A stretch of 5,553 nucleotides of DNA from an uncultured Ruminococcus sp. (lineage in GTDB: Bacteria > Bacillota > Clostridia > Oscillospirales > Ruminococcaceae), in NCBI GenBank assembly GCA_947174085.1, contig CAMWHN010000153.1:1-5553 (forward strand). Direction: 5' to 3'. Numbering within the stretch: position 1 is the stretch's first letter; every line of letters starts with the position of its first letter. A program made the translations under genes and the position numbers. Of this stretch, positions 1 through 5,076 are shown piece after piece. Under the pieces are notes generated by a model. It saw only the letters and a program-made list of their open reading frames with translations, had not been told where the DNA came from and did no database searches.

Positions 1-2
1 AT

Positions 3-65
3 ATGCAGGAAATTTTTGCAATAACACCAGAAAAAGCAAAGGCAGAAATAAATTTCACTAGCTAA
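3..65 (+). CDS. C-terminal tail of an upstream gene (partial)
   Basis: The frame is open from the window edge and reads MQEIFAITPEKAKAEINF plus two residues before a TAA stop at 63-65. The composition looks like normal protein (Ala, Glu and Lys rich, no rare-codon runs), while the other two forward frames give less protein-like text and stop within the same stretch. The ATG at base 3 is probably internal, with the true start left of the window. The product cannot be identified from 20 residues. The main alternative is a chance open frame in AT-rich DNA. Confidence 0.4.
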   Translation: MQEIFAITPEKAKAEINFTS

Positions 66-116
66 AAATTATTAAAATATTTTTAACAGGCTGGTTTTAA
101 AATTTTATTATATAAA

Positions 117-160
117 TTTGCATAAATAATATAAAATAAATGCATTAATATTTATGCAAA
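117..160. repeat. 12-bp perfect inverted repeat upstream of the GH9 promoter
   Basis: TTTGCATAAATA at 117-128 is matched by its exact reverse complement TATTTATGCAAA at 149-160, with a 20-base spacer. The spacer contains a further 8-bp palindrome, AATGCATT, at 139-146, so the TGCAT core occurs three times. No T-tract follows, so it is a poor intrinsic terminator. It could be an operator or a weak end-of-transcript structure for the gene ending at 65. The base composition is very AT-rich, which raises the chance rate of such repeats. Confidence 0.45.
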
Positions 161-192
161 ACGATAAAAAATAGAAAATAAAAATTTTATGA

Positions 193-221
193 TTGATTTA
201 TCTTGTAAAATATGCTATACT
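193..221 (+). promoter_or_regulatory. Predicted sigma-A promoter for the GH9 gene (extended -10)
   Basis: A -35 box TTGATT (193-198) is separated by exactly 17 bases from a -10 box TATACT (216-221). The -10 box is preceded by TGC, making an extended -10. Transcription would start near 228, leaving a 5' untranslated leader of about 120 bases before the ATG at 350. This is the best housekeeping-type promoter in the 284-base gap before the gene. Confidence 0.65.
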
Positions 222-237
222 AGAATTGTATAATTAG

Positions 238-269
238 AATTTTTACATGTTATTATATTTGTAAAAATT
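238..269. repeat. 10-bp perfect inverted repeat in the GH9 leader
   Basis: AATTTTTACA (238-247) and TGTAAAAATT (260-269) are perfect reverse complements with a 12-base spacer. The pair starts about ten bases after the predicted transcription start, so it could act as an operator just downstream of the promoter or as a stem in the leader RNA. A second palindrome follows at 287-302. Confidence 0.45.
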
Positions 270-286
270 TTTGGGTACATTTTTTA

Positions 287-302
287 AAATTACATGTAAT
301 TT
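287..302. promoter_or_regulatory. 16-bp perfect palindrome, possible regulator site in the GH9 leader
   Basis: AAATTACATGTAATTT is a perfect 16-bp palindrome. Its half-site TTACATG (290-296) occurs twice more, at 243-249 and 301-307, so this motif is present three times in 65 bases between the promoter and the ribosome binding site. Dyad symmetry plus repeated half-sites is the usual form of a dimeric repressor or activator site. No regulator gene is in the window, and assignment to a known family is not possible here. Confidence 0.4.
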
Positions 303-330
303 ACATGAAATCTTGACTAAATTTAATTTA

Positions 331-338
331 AAAGGAGG
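331..338 (+). promoter_or_regulatory. Ribosome binding site of the GH9 gene
   Basis: AAAGGAGG is a near-perfect match to the anti-Shine-Dalgarno sequence. It lies 11 bases before the ATG at 350 and supports that start codon, which is also followed directly by a lysine-rich signal peptide. Confidence 0.8.
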
Positions 339-349
339 AAGTTCTTGAA

Positions 350-2740
350 ATGAAGAACAAGAAAAATTTGAAGAATCGTTTGCTTGCTGGCATTATGAGC
401 GTAGCTATGTTGTCATCTGTAAGCGGTGCAGTAACGGTATCTATTCCGGTTTCAGCTGCGGACAAAGATTATGCAGAGGCTTTGGCACTTTCTCTGTATA
501 TGTTTGATGCGAATGCCTGTGGTAGTGATGTAGATGACGGTCCGCTGACATGGAGAGGAAACTGCCATACATATGATGGAAAAGCTGCTATTTCTGCCGC
601 ACAGAATTTTGATTCTTCTACAACATCTATTGTTGACCCTGATGGTGATGGCTATGTTGATGTTTCTGGGGGTTATCATGATGCAGGTGACCATATAAAA
701 TTTAATTTAACTATGGGCTTTTCTGCAATGAGTCTGGCAATGTCTGATTATCTGTTCCCTGATGCTTATGAAAAAGCAGGTGCAAAAGACCATTTGGAAT
801 ATATTCTCAGAAGAACAGCTGACTATCTGATGAAAACAACTTTCTTAGATGCTTCAGGCAATGTGGCAACAATCTGCTATACTGTTTCCAATGACTCTGA
901 TCATTCTTATTGGGAATCTCCCGAAAAGCAAAGTTATGACAGACCAACCTACTGGTTGACAGCTTCTCAGAATAACTCTGCTGTGTGCGGAGATATGGCG
1001 GCAGCACTGGCAGGCACAGCTTATGTACTTAAAAATTCTGATTCAGCTTATGCCGAACAGTGTCTAAAATATGCAAAAGCACTGTATGAATTTGGCTCAA
1101 AATATTCCGGTAATTATACTGGCGGTATGGGAGGCATGTATGATACAGATGCAGTTGCTGCTGATGATTTAGCACTTGCACAGGCATGGTTATGGATTAA
1201 CGGTGTAGGTGACAAGCCTACAATTACACCTTCACAGGGTCAGTATAACGGCGAATATGATTATCATTATTATTGCTGGAATAAAGTCTGGGGTGGCTAT
1301 TCTGCATTGATGTACAAGGCAACTGGAGAAAGTGCATTTTCTACAGAACTGCAATTTGCGCTGAATCAAAAGGGCGGTGTATCTACTTCACAGTATAATC
1401 TGACAGACCAAGCATCATGGGGTGGTTCAAGATATAACTGCATTCTCCAAATGTATGCATTATTAGCCGCTGACGGCAATGCAAATTCTGATTTGGCACA
1501 GGGTGCAAAATATCAGATGAATTATATTCTTGGTGATAATCCATTTAATTACAGTTTCTTAGTTGGTTATGGAAGTAGCTGGCCAACAAAAATTCATCAC
1601 AGAGCAGCGAATCCAGGAAGTGGAACGTTAGGCGCAGCTGAAAACAGTACTGCTACTTATACAGCCTATGGTTTGCTTGTAGGTGGACCTGATGGTGCTG
1701 GAGAATACAGAGACCAAGAAGATCAATATCAATGGACAGAAGGTGCGCTGGACTATAATGGCAGTTTTGCGCTTGCAGCGGCTGGATTAGTTTCTATTTA
1801 CGGCGGTTCTGATAAATCAGCTGCTAGTATTGTTTCCGGTGCTTCTGAAGTGAAATATCCATTTAGTTTTGGAACACCAAACCCAACACCAGGGCCTACA
1901 CCTGAACCCACACCAGAGCCTACACCTGAGCCTACACCTGAACCAACTCCAGAGCCTACACCTGAACCAACTCCAGAGCCTATACCTGAACCAACTCCAG
2001 AGCCTATACCTGAACCAACTCCAGAACCTACACAAAACCCAAATACTCCATCTTTGAATATTACTTTAACAGATGATACAGATTCCAATCCAAAAACAAA
2101 TGTTTACAGAGGTAAGACCGCAGATTTAGCTTCCAGTGATATTAAATCTATTACAATTACGTTAGATGCAGGTAGTTATTCTGGTAATTTCTCTTACGGA
2201 TTTGGCATTGGCATTGCAGACGACCCTTACTGGATGGAATATGACGGTTCTGCATGGGTAGATACTTCCGGCGGTAAAGAAGTAGCTGGCATTAATGTAA
2301 ATGCAAATGGACAGTTCTCTATTACAATTGATACTTCCAGTCTTGCCCTGAAATACAAAGACCAATACAACAGCGAATGGGACGGCGAATTTGAATTTAG
2401 AAATTATTATAGCGGTGGCAATAATGTATCTATCGTATCTATCGTTGCAAATAATGCAGGTGGTACTCCAACGCCAGAGCCTACACCTGAACCAACACCA
2501 GAGCCAACTCCTGAACCAGTACCAACAGATAGAAAACTTGGTGATGCTAACGTTGATGGCGAAGTTGATATTATTGATGTTATTCTCACAAATAAAGCTG
2601 TCCTTGGCAAGATAAATCTTTCTGAACAAGGTTTGAAAAATGTTGACTTCAATAACAATGGTGTTCCAGAAGCAATAGAATCTCTTAAAATCATGCAATA
2701 TCTTGTTGAACTTATTTCTGAAGCTGACATGCTTAGCTAA
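350..2740 (+). CDS. Cellulosomal GH9 endoglucanase (GH9 - linker - CBM-like - linker - dockerin)
   Basis: Secreted glycoside hydrolase family 9 enzyme, expected to cleave beta-1,4-glucan with inversion. A signal peptide (basic residues 1-10, hydrophobic core about 11-30) ends at VSA/A, cleaved near residue 36. The catalytic domain spans about 39-486. The DAGDH motif (111-115) supplies the family's catalytic base, D114, with D111. IHHRAA (415-420) is the usual substrate-binding histidine motif. E464 in WTEG is the predicted acid. LGDNP (394-398) is a further family hallmark. A Thr-Pro-Glu-Pro linker (about 509-565) leads to a beta-rich module of about 135 residues (567-702) with exposed-type aromatics W628, W636 and W677, probably carbohydrate-binding but of unassigned family. 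A second short linker (706-726) precedes a type I dockerin (about 729-790), whose first calcium loop is D732, N734, D736, D740 and D743. The dockerin implies attachment to a scaffoldin cohesin outside the cell. Specificity (endo or processive) is not decided by these motifs. Confidence 0.93.
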   Translation: MKNKKNLKNRLLAGIMSVAMLSSVSGAVTVSIPVSAADKDYAEALALSLYMFDANACGSDVDDGPLTWRGNCHTYDGKAAISAAQNFDSSTTSIVDPDGDGYVDVSGGYHDAGDHIKFNLTMGFSAMSLAMSDYLFPDAYEKAGAKDHLEYILRRTADYLMKTTFLDASGNVATICYTVSNDSDHSYWESPEKQSYDRPTYWLTASQNNSAVCGDMAAALAGTAYVLKNSDSAYAEQCLKYAKALYEFGSKYSGNYTGGMGGMYDTDAVAADDLALAQAWLWINGVGDKPTITPSQGQYNGEYDYHYYCWNKVWGGYSALMYKATGESAFSTELQFALNQKGGVSTSQYNLTDQASWGGSRYNCILQMYALLAADGNANSDLAQGAKYQMNYILGDNPFNYSFLVGYGSSWPTKIHHRAANPGSGTLGAAENSTATYTAYGLLVGGPDGAGEYRDQEDQYQWTEGALDYNGSFALAAAGLVSIYGGSDKSAASIVSGASEVKYPFSFGTPNPTPGPTPEPTPEPTPEPTPEPTPEPTPEPTPEPIPEPTPEPIPEPTPEPTQNPNTPSLNITLTDDTDSNPKTNVYRGKTADLASSDIKSITITLDAGSYSGNFSYGFGIGIADDPYWMEYDGSAWVDTSGGKEVAGINVNANGQFSITIDTSSLALKYKDQYNSEWDGEFEFRNYYSGGNNVSIVSIVANNAGGTPTPEPTPEPTPEPTPEPVPTDRKLGDANVDGEVDIIDVILTNKAVLGKINLSEQGLKNVDFNNNGVPEAIESLKIMQYLVELISEADMLS
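1898..2029 (+). repeat. Tandem 12-bp repeats encoding the first (T/I)PEP linker
   Basis: Eleven consecutive 12-base units encode nine TPEP and two IPEP repeats between the catalytic domain and the following module. From 1934 the units are arranged as four copies of a 24-base unit (1934, 1958, 1982, 2006). The first two are identical, the third differs by one base, and the fourth by two. That pattern suggests recent expansion by slippage or unequal crossing over. The encoded stretch should be an extended flexible spacer. Confidence 0.9.
2471..2518 (+). repeat. Tandem 12-bp repeats encoding the second TPEP linker
   Basis: Four 12-base units encode TPEP four times between the beta-rich module and the dockerin. 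The codon pattern is similar to the first linker, so the two blocks are homologous and could recombine, which would delete the module between them. No such deletion is seen here. Confidence 0.88.
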
Positions 2741-2790
2741 TTAAAATTATATTATCAAAAAAATGCCTTGTTTTTAAGGTCGATACTCAT

Positions 2791-2850
2791 ATAGAAATTT
2801 TTAGCCATAGTATTTTTGATGATAAGTCCAAAATACTATGGCGTTTCTAT
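2791..2850. terminator. Long imperfect hairpin after the GH9 gene, possible terminator
   Basis: GCCATAGTATTTT (2804-2816) pairs perfectly with AAAATACTATGGC (2830-2842) around a 13-base loop. An outer stem, ATAGAAA (2791-2797) with TTTCTAT (2844-2850), extends it to 20 base pairs with a 6:1 internal loop. It lies about 50 bases after the GH9 stop and before the promoter of the next gene, the expected place for a terminator. There is no clean T-tract directly after the 3' arm, so Rho-independent function is only a possibility. It could instead be a processing site or a small repeat element. Confidence 0.5.
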
Positions 2851-2877
2851 TGACATAACAGTTTTTTTATGTATAAT
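2850..2877 (+). promoter_or_regulatory. Consensus promoter of the leucine-rich-repeat-like gene
   Basis: TTGACA (2850-2855) and TATAAT (2872-2877) both match the sigma-A consensus exactly, with a 16-base spacer. Transcription would start near 2884, about 68 bases before the ATG at 2952. The first base of the -35 box is also the last base of the preceding hairpin. Two adjacent AAACTGTC copies (2904-2911, 2912-2919) lie just after the predicted start. The promoter indicates the gene is transcribed independently of the GH9 gene. Confidence 0.75.
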
Positions 2878-2951
2878 ATTAGTAAAATAAATCGGGATTT
2901 TACAAACTGTCAAACTGTCACAATCAAGTTTTTCGTGGGAGAATACTTATA

Positions 2952-3716
2952 ATGAAGAAATATTTGAAAATAGTACTGTGTTTTATGATAACTGCGGTTA
3001 TCCTTGTTACTGCTGGACTGGTTTTCAGAGATAAGTATGTTTATCTTGAAAAATCGTTTGTCGCAAGAAAAACTGAGAACATTGACGTGTTTCTTGATGA
3101 GGTAAATATCAAAGAACTGAACAGATGCTCGGAGATGAAGAGTATGATTGCAGCTGACGCTACTGACGACCGCTTTTCACAGCTTACAGTGTTTGAAAAG
3201 CTTGAAACGCTCGAAGTTTTTCGCTCAAAGGAAGAAATATCCAGAGGCGGTATTGGTATGATAAATAAACAGCCGAACCTTAGATATTTGGGTTTTACAT
3301 ACTCCGAAGCTGATTTTAATGATATTAATAACAGTACCGTTGAAAAGATAATAATTTCCGCTTCTTCTGTTAAGAACCTTCAGAGCGTTGCTGACTGCGG
3401 TGATTTGAAGGAACTTATCCTGAACAGTTCAAAAGCAGACGGCTTTATCATTGCGGAAGAAAAAAACGGCGATGATAAAGAGAAACTGGATTTCTTTCTC
3501 AGAGATAGTTCGTGTTTTTCAGTTCTTGATAATGTCGAAGAACTTGGCTTTTACAGTATCTATGTAGAAGATGCTTCTGGTCTGGCAGATATGGATTCTC
3601 TGAAAAGAGTAAAGGTATCAAATGGCTTTATTTCAGAAGAAGCAAAAAAGTTGCTTGAAGAAAGTGGAATAGATATTAGACCTCCTCGGAAACTTGAAAT
3701 AAAAAAAGAGTATTGA
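2952..3716 (+). CDS. Leucine-rich-repeat-like exported or membrane-anchored protein, 3' end altered by an IS
   Basis: A 254-residue protein whose specific role I do not recognise. Residues 2-6 are basic and about 7-25 form one hydrophobic segment without a lipobox cysteine, so it is either an uncleaved membrane anchor or a signal peptide, with the rest outside the cell. From about residue 78 the sequence has degenerate leucine-rich-repeat spacing: FEKLETLEVF, PNLRYLGF, GDLKELIL, NVEELGFY and DSLKRVKV look like successive strands, as in internalin-type or BspA-like proteins. Such folds usually bind proteins. GGGAG (2937-2941) sits 10 bases before the ATG and supports the start. The IS5-family element begins at 3679, so codons from R243 onward are IS-derived and the stop TGA lies inside the IS promoter. 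The inferred original ending is IIEESVENVLQ, giving 252 or 253 residues. The leucine-rich-repeat call is from pattern only. Confidence 0.75.
   Translation: MKKYLKIVLCFMITAVILVTAGLVFRDKYVYLEKSFVARKTENIDVFLDEVNIKELNRCSEMKSMIAADATDDRFSQLTVFEKLETLEVFRSKEEISRGGIGMINKQPNLRYLGFTYSEADFNDINNSTVEKIIISASSVKNLQSVADCGDLKELILNSSKADGFIIAEEKNGDDKEKLDFFLRDSSCFSVLDNVEELGFYSIYVEDASGLADMDSLKRVKVSNGFISEEAKKLLEESGIDIRPPRKLEIKKEY
3679..3694 (+). repeat. Left terminal inverted repeat of the IS5-family element
   Basis: GACCTCCTCGGAAACT matches the reverse complement of 4587-4602 at 15 of 16 positions, the mismatch being the fourth base. It lies inside the reading frame of the upstream gene and encodes its residues R243 to K247 and part of L248. 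Confidence 0.85.
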
Positions 3717-3741
3717 CAAAAAAACAGTAGCAAGGTATGAT
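3713..3741 (+). promoter_or_regulatory. Transposase promoter at the left end of the IS
   Basis: TTGACA (3713-3718) and TATGAT (3736-3741) are separated by 17 bases. The stop codon of the upstream gene (TGA, 3714-3716) lies within the -35 box. AAGGGTG (3747-3753) is the likely ribosome binding site, five bases before the ATG at 3759. The predicted transcription start near 3748 is only about 11 bases from the ATG and at the edge of that site, so the leader would be very short; a start fed by the upstream promoter is also possible. Confidence 0.6.
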
Positions 3742-3758
3742 AATATAAGGGTGATAAA

Positions 3759-4208
3759 ATGAATTATTACGAAAAGACAAAACGATTAAAGGATAAAGAT
3801 TTCAAGCAGATAGTGGGAGTAAAAAGAGAAGTATTTTCAGTAATGACGGAAATATTAAGGAAAGCGTATGAAAATAAGCATAAAAAAGGCGGCAGGAAGC
3901 CGAAATTAACAATAGAAGAACAGCTTCTGATGACATTGAAATATCTGAGACAGTATGTAACCCAGAAAGAACTGGCATATGAATTTGGAATCGGAGAAGC
4001 AACAGTACATGATACAATTGTATGGGTTGAAAATACTCTGATAAAAGACGGAACGTTTTCACTGCTCGGAAAGAAAATACTTCTGGAAGATGACAGGATA
4101 GAAATTGTGCTTGTTGATATAACAGAATGTCCTGTGGAACGCCCTCAAAAAAACAGAGGAAATGGTATTCCGGAAAAAAGAAAAGGCACACAGTCAAAGC
4201 GCAGATAA
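3759..4208 (+). CDS. IS5-family transposase, frame A (N-terminal part)
   Basis: A 149-residue frame carrying the N-terminus of the transposase. Residues about 41-95 (GGRKPKLTIEEQ onward, with TQKELAYEFGIGEATVHDTI) form the helix-turn-helix typical of DDE_Tnp_4 transposases, expected to bind the IS ends. D120 in LVDITE is the first catalytic Asp. The family-like sequence stops at PQKN (129-132), exactly where the A AAA AAC slippery site lies. The remaining 17 residues are basic and unlike the family, so this frame alone gives a truncated protein that may act as a DNA-binding repressor. With a -1 shift, 132 residues of this frame join 144 of the next to give a 276-residue transposase, a normal size for the family. 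Confidence 0.88.
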   Translation: MNYYEKTKRLKDKDFKQIVGVKREVFSVMTEILRKAYENKHKKGGRKPKLTIEEQLLMTLKYLRQYVTQKELAYEFGIGEATVHDTIVWVENTLIKDGTFSLLGKKILLEDDRIEIVLVDITECPVERPQKNRGNGIPEKRKGTQSKRR

Positions 4209-4588
4209 TTGTAAACAAGAAAACTCATGAAATTATCTGTACTGCTGAAGGACAAGGAAAAACACACGATTTCAGTCTGTACAAGAAAACAATAGGGAAA
4301 CGTATTCTCAGCAGTATCAGAGAACAGGCTGACAGTGGTTATCAGGGTATTTCTGCATATCATCAGAACAGTGAAACTCCTAAGAAAAAGCCACGGGGTG
4401 GTGAACTGACAATGGAAGAAAAAAGAGAAAACACACGTATTTCATGTGAACGGATTCTGATTGAAAATATGAATGCTAAAATAAAAGTATTTAAAATTAT
4501 GAAATATGCTTACCGTAATCGTAGAAAACGGCATCTTTTACGTTTAAACCTTATTTGTGGTATTATAAATTTTGAGTCTCAGCTTTAG
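4127..4588 (+). CDS. IS5-family transposase, frame B (catalytic C-terminal part)
   Basis: This frame carries the rest of the DDE catalytic domain. Family-like sequence starts at QRKWYSGKKKRHT (codon at 4154), directly after the slippery site. The ATG at 4127 has no ribosome binding site and its first nine codons are the shifted reading of frame A, so independent translation is unlikely. In the fused numbering, HDFSLY holds D172, ADSGYQG holds the second catalytic Asp (D192), and ERILIENMNAKIK holds the catalytic Glu (E236) with the usual E-x6-K spacing. The three acidic residues D120, D192 and E236 are therefore all present. The stop TAG (4586-4588) overlaps the right terminal repeat. Confidence 0.87.
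   Translation: MSCGTPSKKQRKWYSGKKKRHTVKAQIIVNKKTHEIICTAEGQGKTHDFSLYKKTIGKRILSSIREQADSGYQGISAYHQNSETPKKKPRGGELTMEEKRENTRISCERILIENMNAKIKVFKIMKYAYRNRRKRHLLRLNLICGIINFESQL
4148..4154 (+). promoter_or_regulatory. Programmed -1 ribosomal frameshift site (A AAA AAC)
   Basis: In the reading frame of the upstream half, the bases are split as A AAA AAC, the canonical X XXY YYZ heptamer for -1 slippage. After slipping, the next codon is CAG at 4154, which is exactly where the downstream frame begins to resemble the transposase family. A small hairpin, GGAA (4158-4161) with TTCC (4168-4171), lies just downstream, but it is weak and close. An accidental frameshift mutation at the A-tract is the alternative. 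Confidence 0.75.
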
Positions 4589-4602
4589 TTTCCGAGGAAG
4601 TC
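4587..4602 (-). repeat. Right terminal inverted repeat of the IS5-family element
   Basis: Read on the minus strand this is GACTTCCTCGGAAACT, matching the left repeat at 15 of 16 bases. The match continues imperfectly outward because the flanking TATTA copies lie in the same AT-rich context. Confidence 0.85.
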
Positions 4603-4639
4603 TATTATTGAAGAATCCGTAGAAAATGTTCTTCAATGA
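4603..4639 (+). pseudogene. Displaced 3' end of the leucine-rich-repeat-like gene
   Basis: If the IS and one flanking duplication are removed, the frame at 3677 continues into this stretch as IIEESVENVLQ (or IIIEESVENVLQ for a 2-bp duplication) and ends at TGA 4637-4639. Both choices of duplication keep the frame because they differ by three bases. The open, Glu-rich ending is consistent with the preceding KKLLEESGID. The segment is now cut off from its gene and has no start. It also contains a 9-bp inverted repeat, ATTGAAGAA (4607-4615) with TTCTTCAAT (4629-4637). Confidence 0.65.
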
Positions 4640-4844
4640 ATCTTATCATTAAACGGTGAATCAAAGCTATCAATTATATAATGAAACTTGAACTTTTACG
4701 AAACGGTATACTAAATTCTGATTTATGCGAATCAACAAATAATTAAAATAACATGAGTTCGATGAAAAAAGATAGAAAAAATCGCTGAAATCTGTTATTA
4801 TGAGAATAACCAAAAACTCAAAGCAACAGAAAGGCGGTTTTTTT
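4640..4844. other. Intergenic region between two insertion scars
   Basis: About 205 bases without a convincing gene. It holds two AAACGGT copies (4651-4657 and 4701-4707), a TATACT box (4707-4712) without a well-spaced -35, and a 6-bp hairpin GTTATT/AATAAC (4794-4810) shortly before the IS982-like fragment. The left end of that IS probably lies here, but I could not define its terminal repeat. A 21-codon open frame at 4681-4746 has no ribosome binding site. Confidence 0.5.
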
Positions 4845-5060
4845 ATGAAACAAATAGCAATTTTTTGTGATGCAGATGATTTTTACAAGGCATATGAGAA
4901 GTATTGCAGAAACAAACTGTTGATGGATAAAGAAAAAATTATACTCAGAACAAGAATGTCATTAAGCGAATTTATGACAATACTGATTATGTATCATCTG
5001 TCCGGATATAAAAATTTTAAATGGTATGATACCAAGCGTATAACATATTGTAAGTTATAA
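4845..5060 (+). pseudogene. Truncated IS982-family transposase (N-terminal remnant)
   Basis: From the ATG at 4845 the frame gives 71 residues. FCDADDFYKAYEKY and MSLSEFMTILIMYHLSGYKNFKWY match the pattern of the N-terminal region of IS982-family transposases, in which LSE-MTIL and FK-YY are conserved. Full-length members are roughly 280-300 residues with a DDE catalytic domain, so most of the protein is missing. Family resemblance stops at FKWY (codons ending at 5027), followed by a short unrelated tail to the TAA. AAGGCGG (4831-4837), seven bases upstream, supports this start; a longer reading from ATG 4800 adds 15 residues of doubtful character. The fragment is not expected to have transposase activity. 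Confidence 0.75.
5022..5034. repeat. 13-bp palindrome at the break in the IS982-like fragment
   Basis: TGGTAT-G-ATACCA is a perfect odd palindrome. It straddles the point where resemblance to IS982 transposases ends (FKWY, codons ending at 5027). It may be a relic of the deletion or recombination event, or chance. Confidence 0.4.
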
Positions 5061-5076
5061 TTGATTTATAGAAATT

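Larger units (their letters stand above)
3679..4602 (+). mobile_element. Complete IS5-family insertion sequence (924 bp)
   Basis: The ends are GACCTCCTCGGAAACT (3679-3694) and its inverted partner at 4587-4602, 15 of 16 bases matching. TATTA lies directly outside both ends (3674-3678 and 4603-4607). This could be a 5-bp target duplication, or a 2-bp TA duplication as known for the IS427 group of the IS5 family, with the outer match due to chance. Inside are a promoter, a two-frame transposase with a -1 frameshift signal, and no passenger gene. Length, DDE_Tnp_4-type transposase and two-ORF organisation fit the IS5 family, IS427-like or ISL2-like branch. All parts look intact, so the copy may be active. 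It interrupts the 3' end of the leucine-rich-repeat-like gene. Confidence 0.88.

Noticed and set aside
75..110. Possible terminator after the upstream partial gene
   Set aside because: The best stem around AACAGGCTGGTT is only three to four pairs before bulges, with no convincing GC-rich core.
313..318. TTGACT as a -35 box close to the GH9 start
   Set aside because: A correctly spaced -10 would fall on the ribosome binding site, where no TATAAT-like sequence exists.
1798..2088. Minus-strand open frame rich in Gly-Ser-Gly-Val repeats
   Set aside because: It is the antisense reading of the TPEP linker repeat; it has no ribosome binding site and lies fully inside the GH9 gene.
2162..2730. Minus-strand open frames of 107 and 178 residues opposite the CBM and dockerin region
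   Set aside because: They lie opposite a well-supported coding region, their composition is unlike real proteins, and no start signal supports them.
2765..2780. Small CCTT/AAGG stem next to an A-tract, a minus-strand terminator candidate
   Set aside because: The stem has only four to five pairs and there is no minus-strand gene for it to end.
4677..4712. TATAAT and TATACT boxes between the two IS scars
   Set aside because: No -35 box lies 16-18 bases upstream of either; the TTGAAC at 4688 is only 13 bases before TATACT.
4681..4746. 21-codon open frame beginning MKLELLRNGILN
   Set aside because: It reads plausibly but has no ribosome binding site and no recognisable relative; too short to support as a gene.
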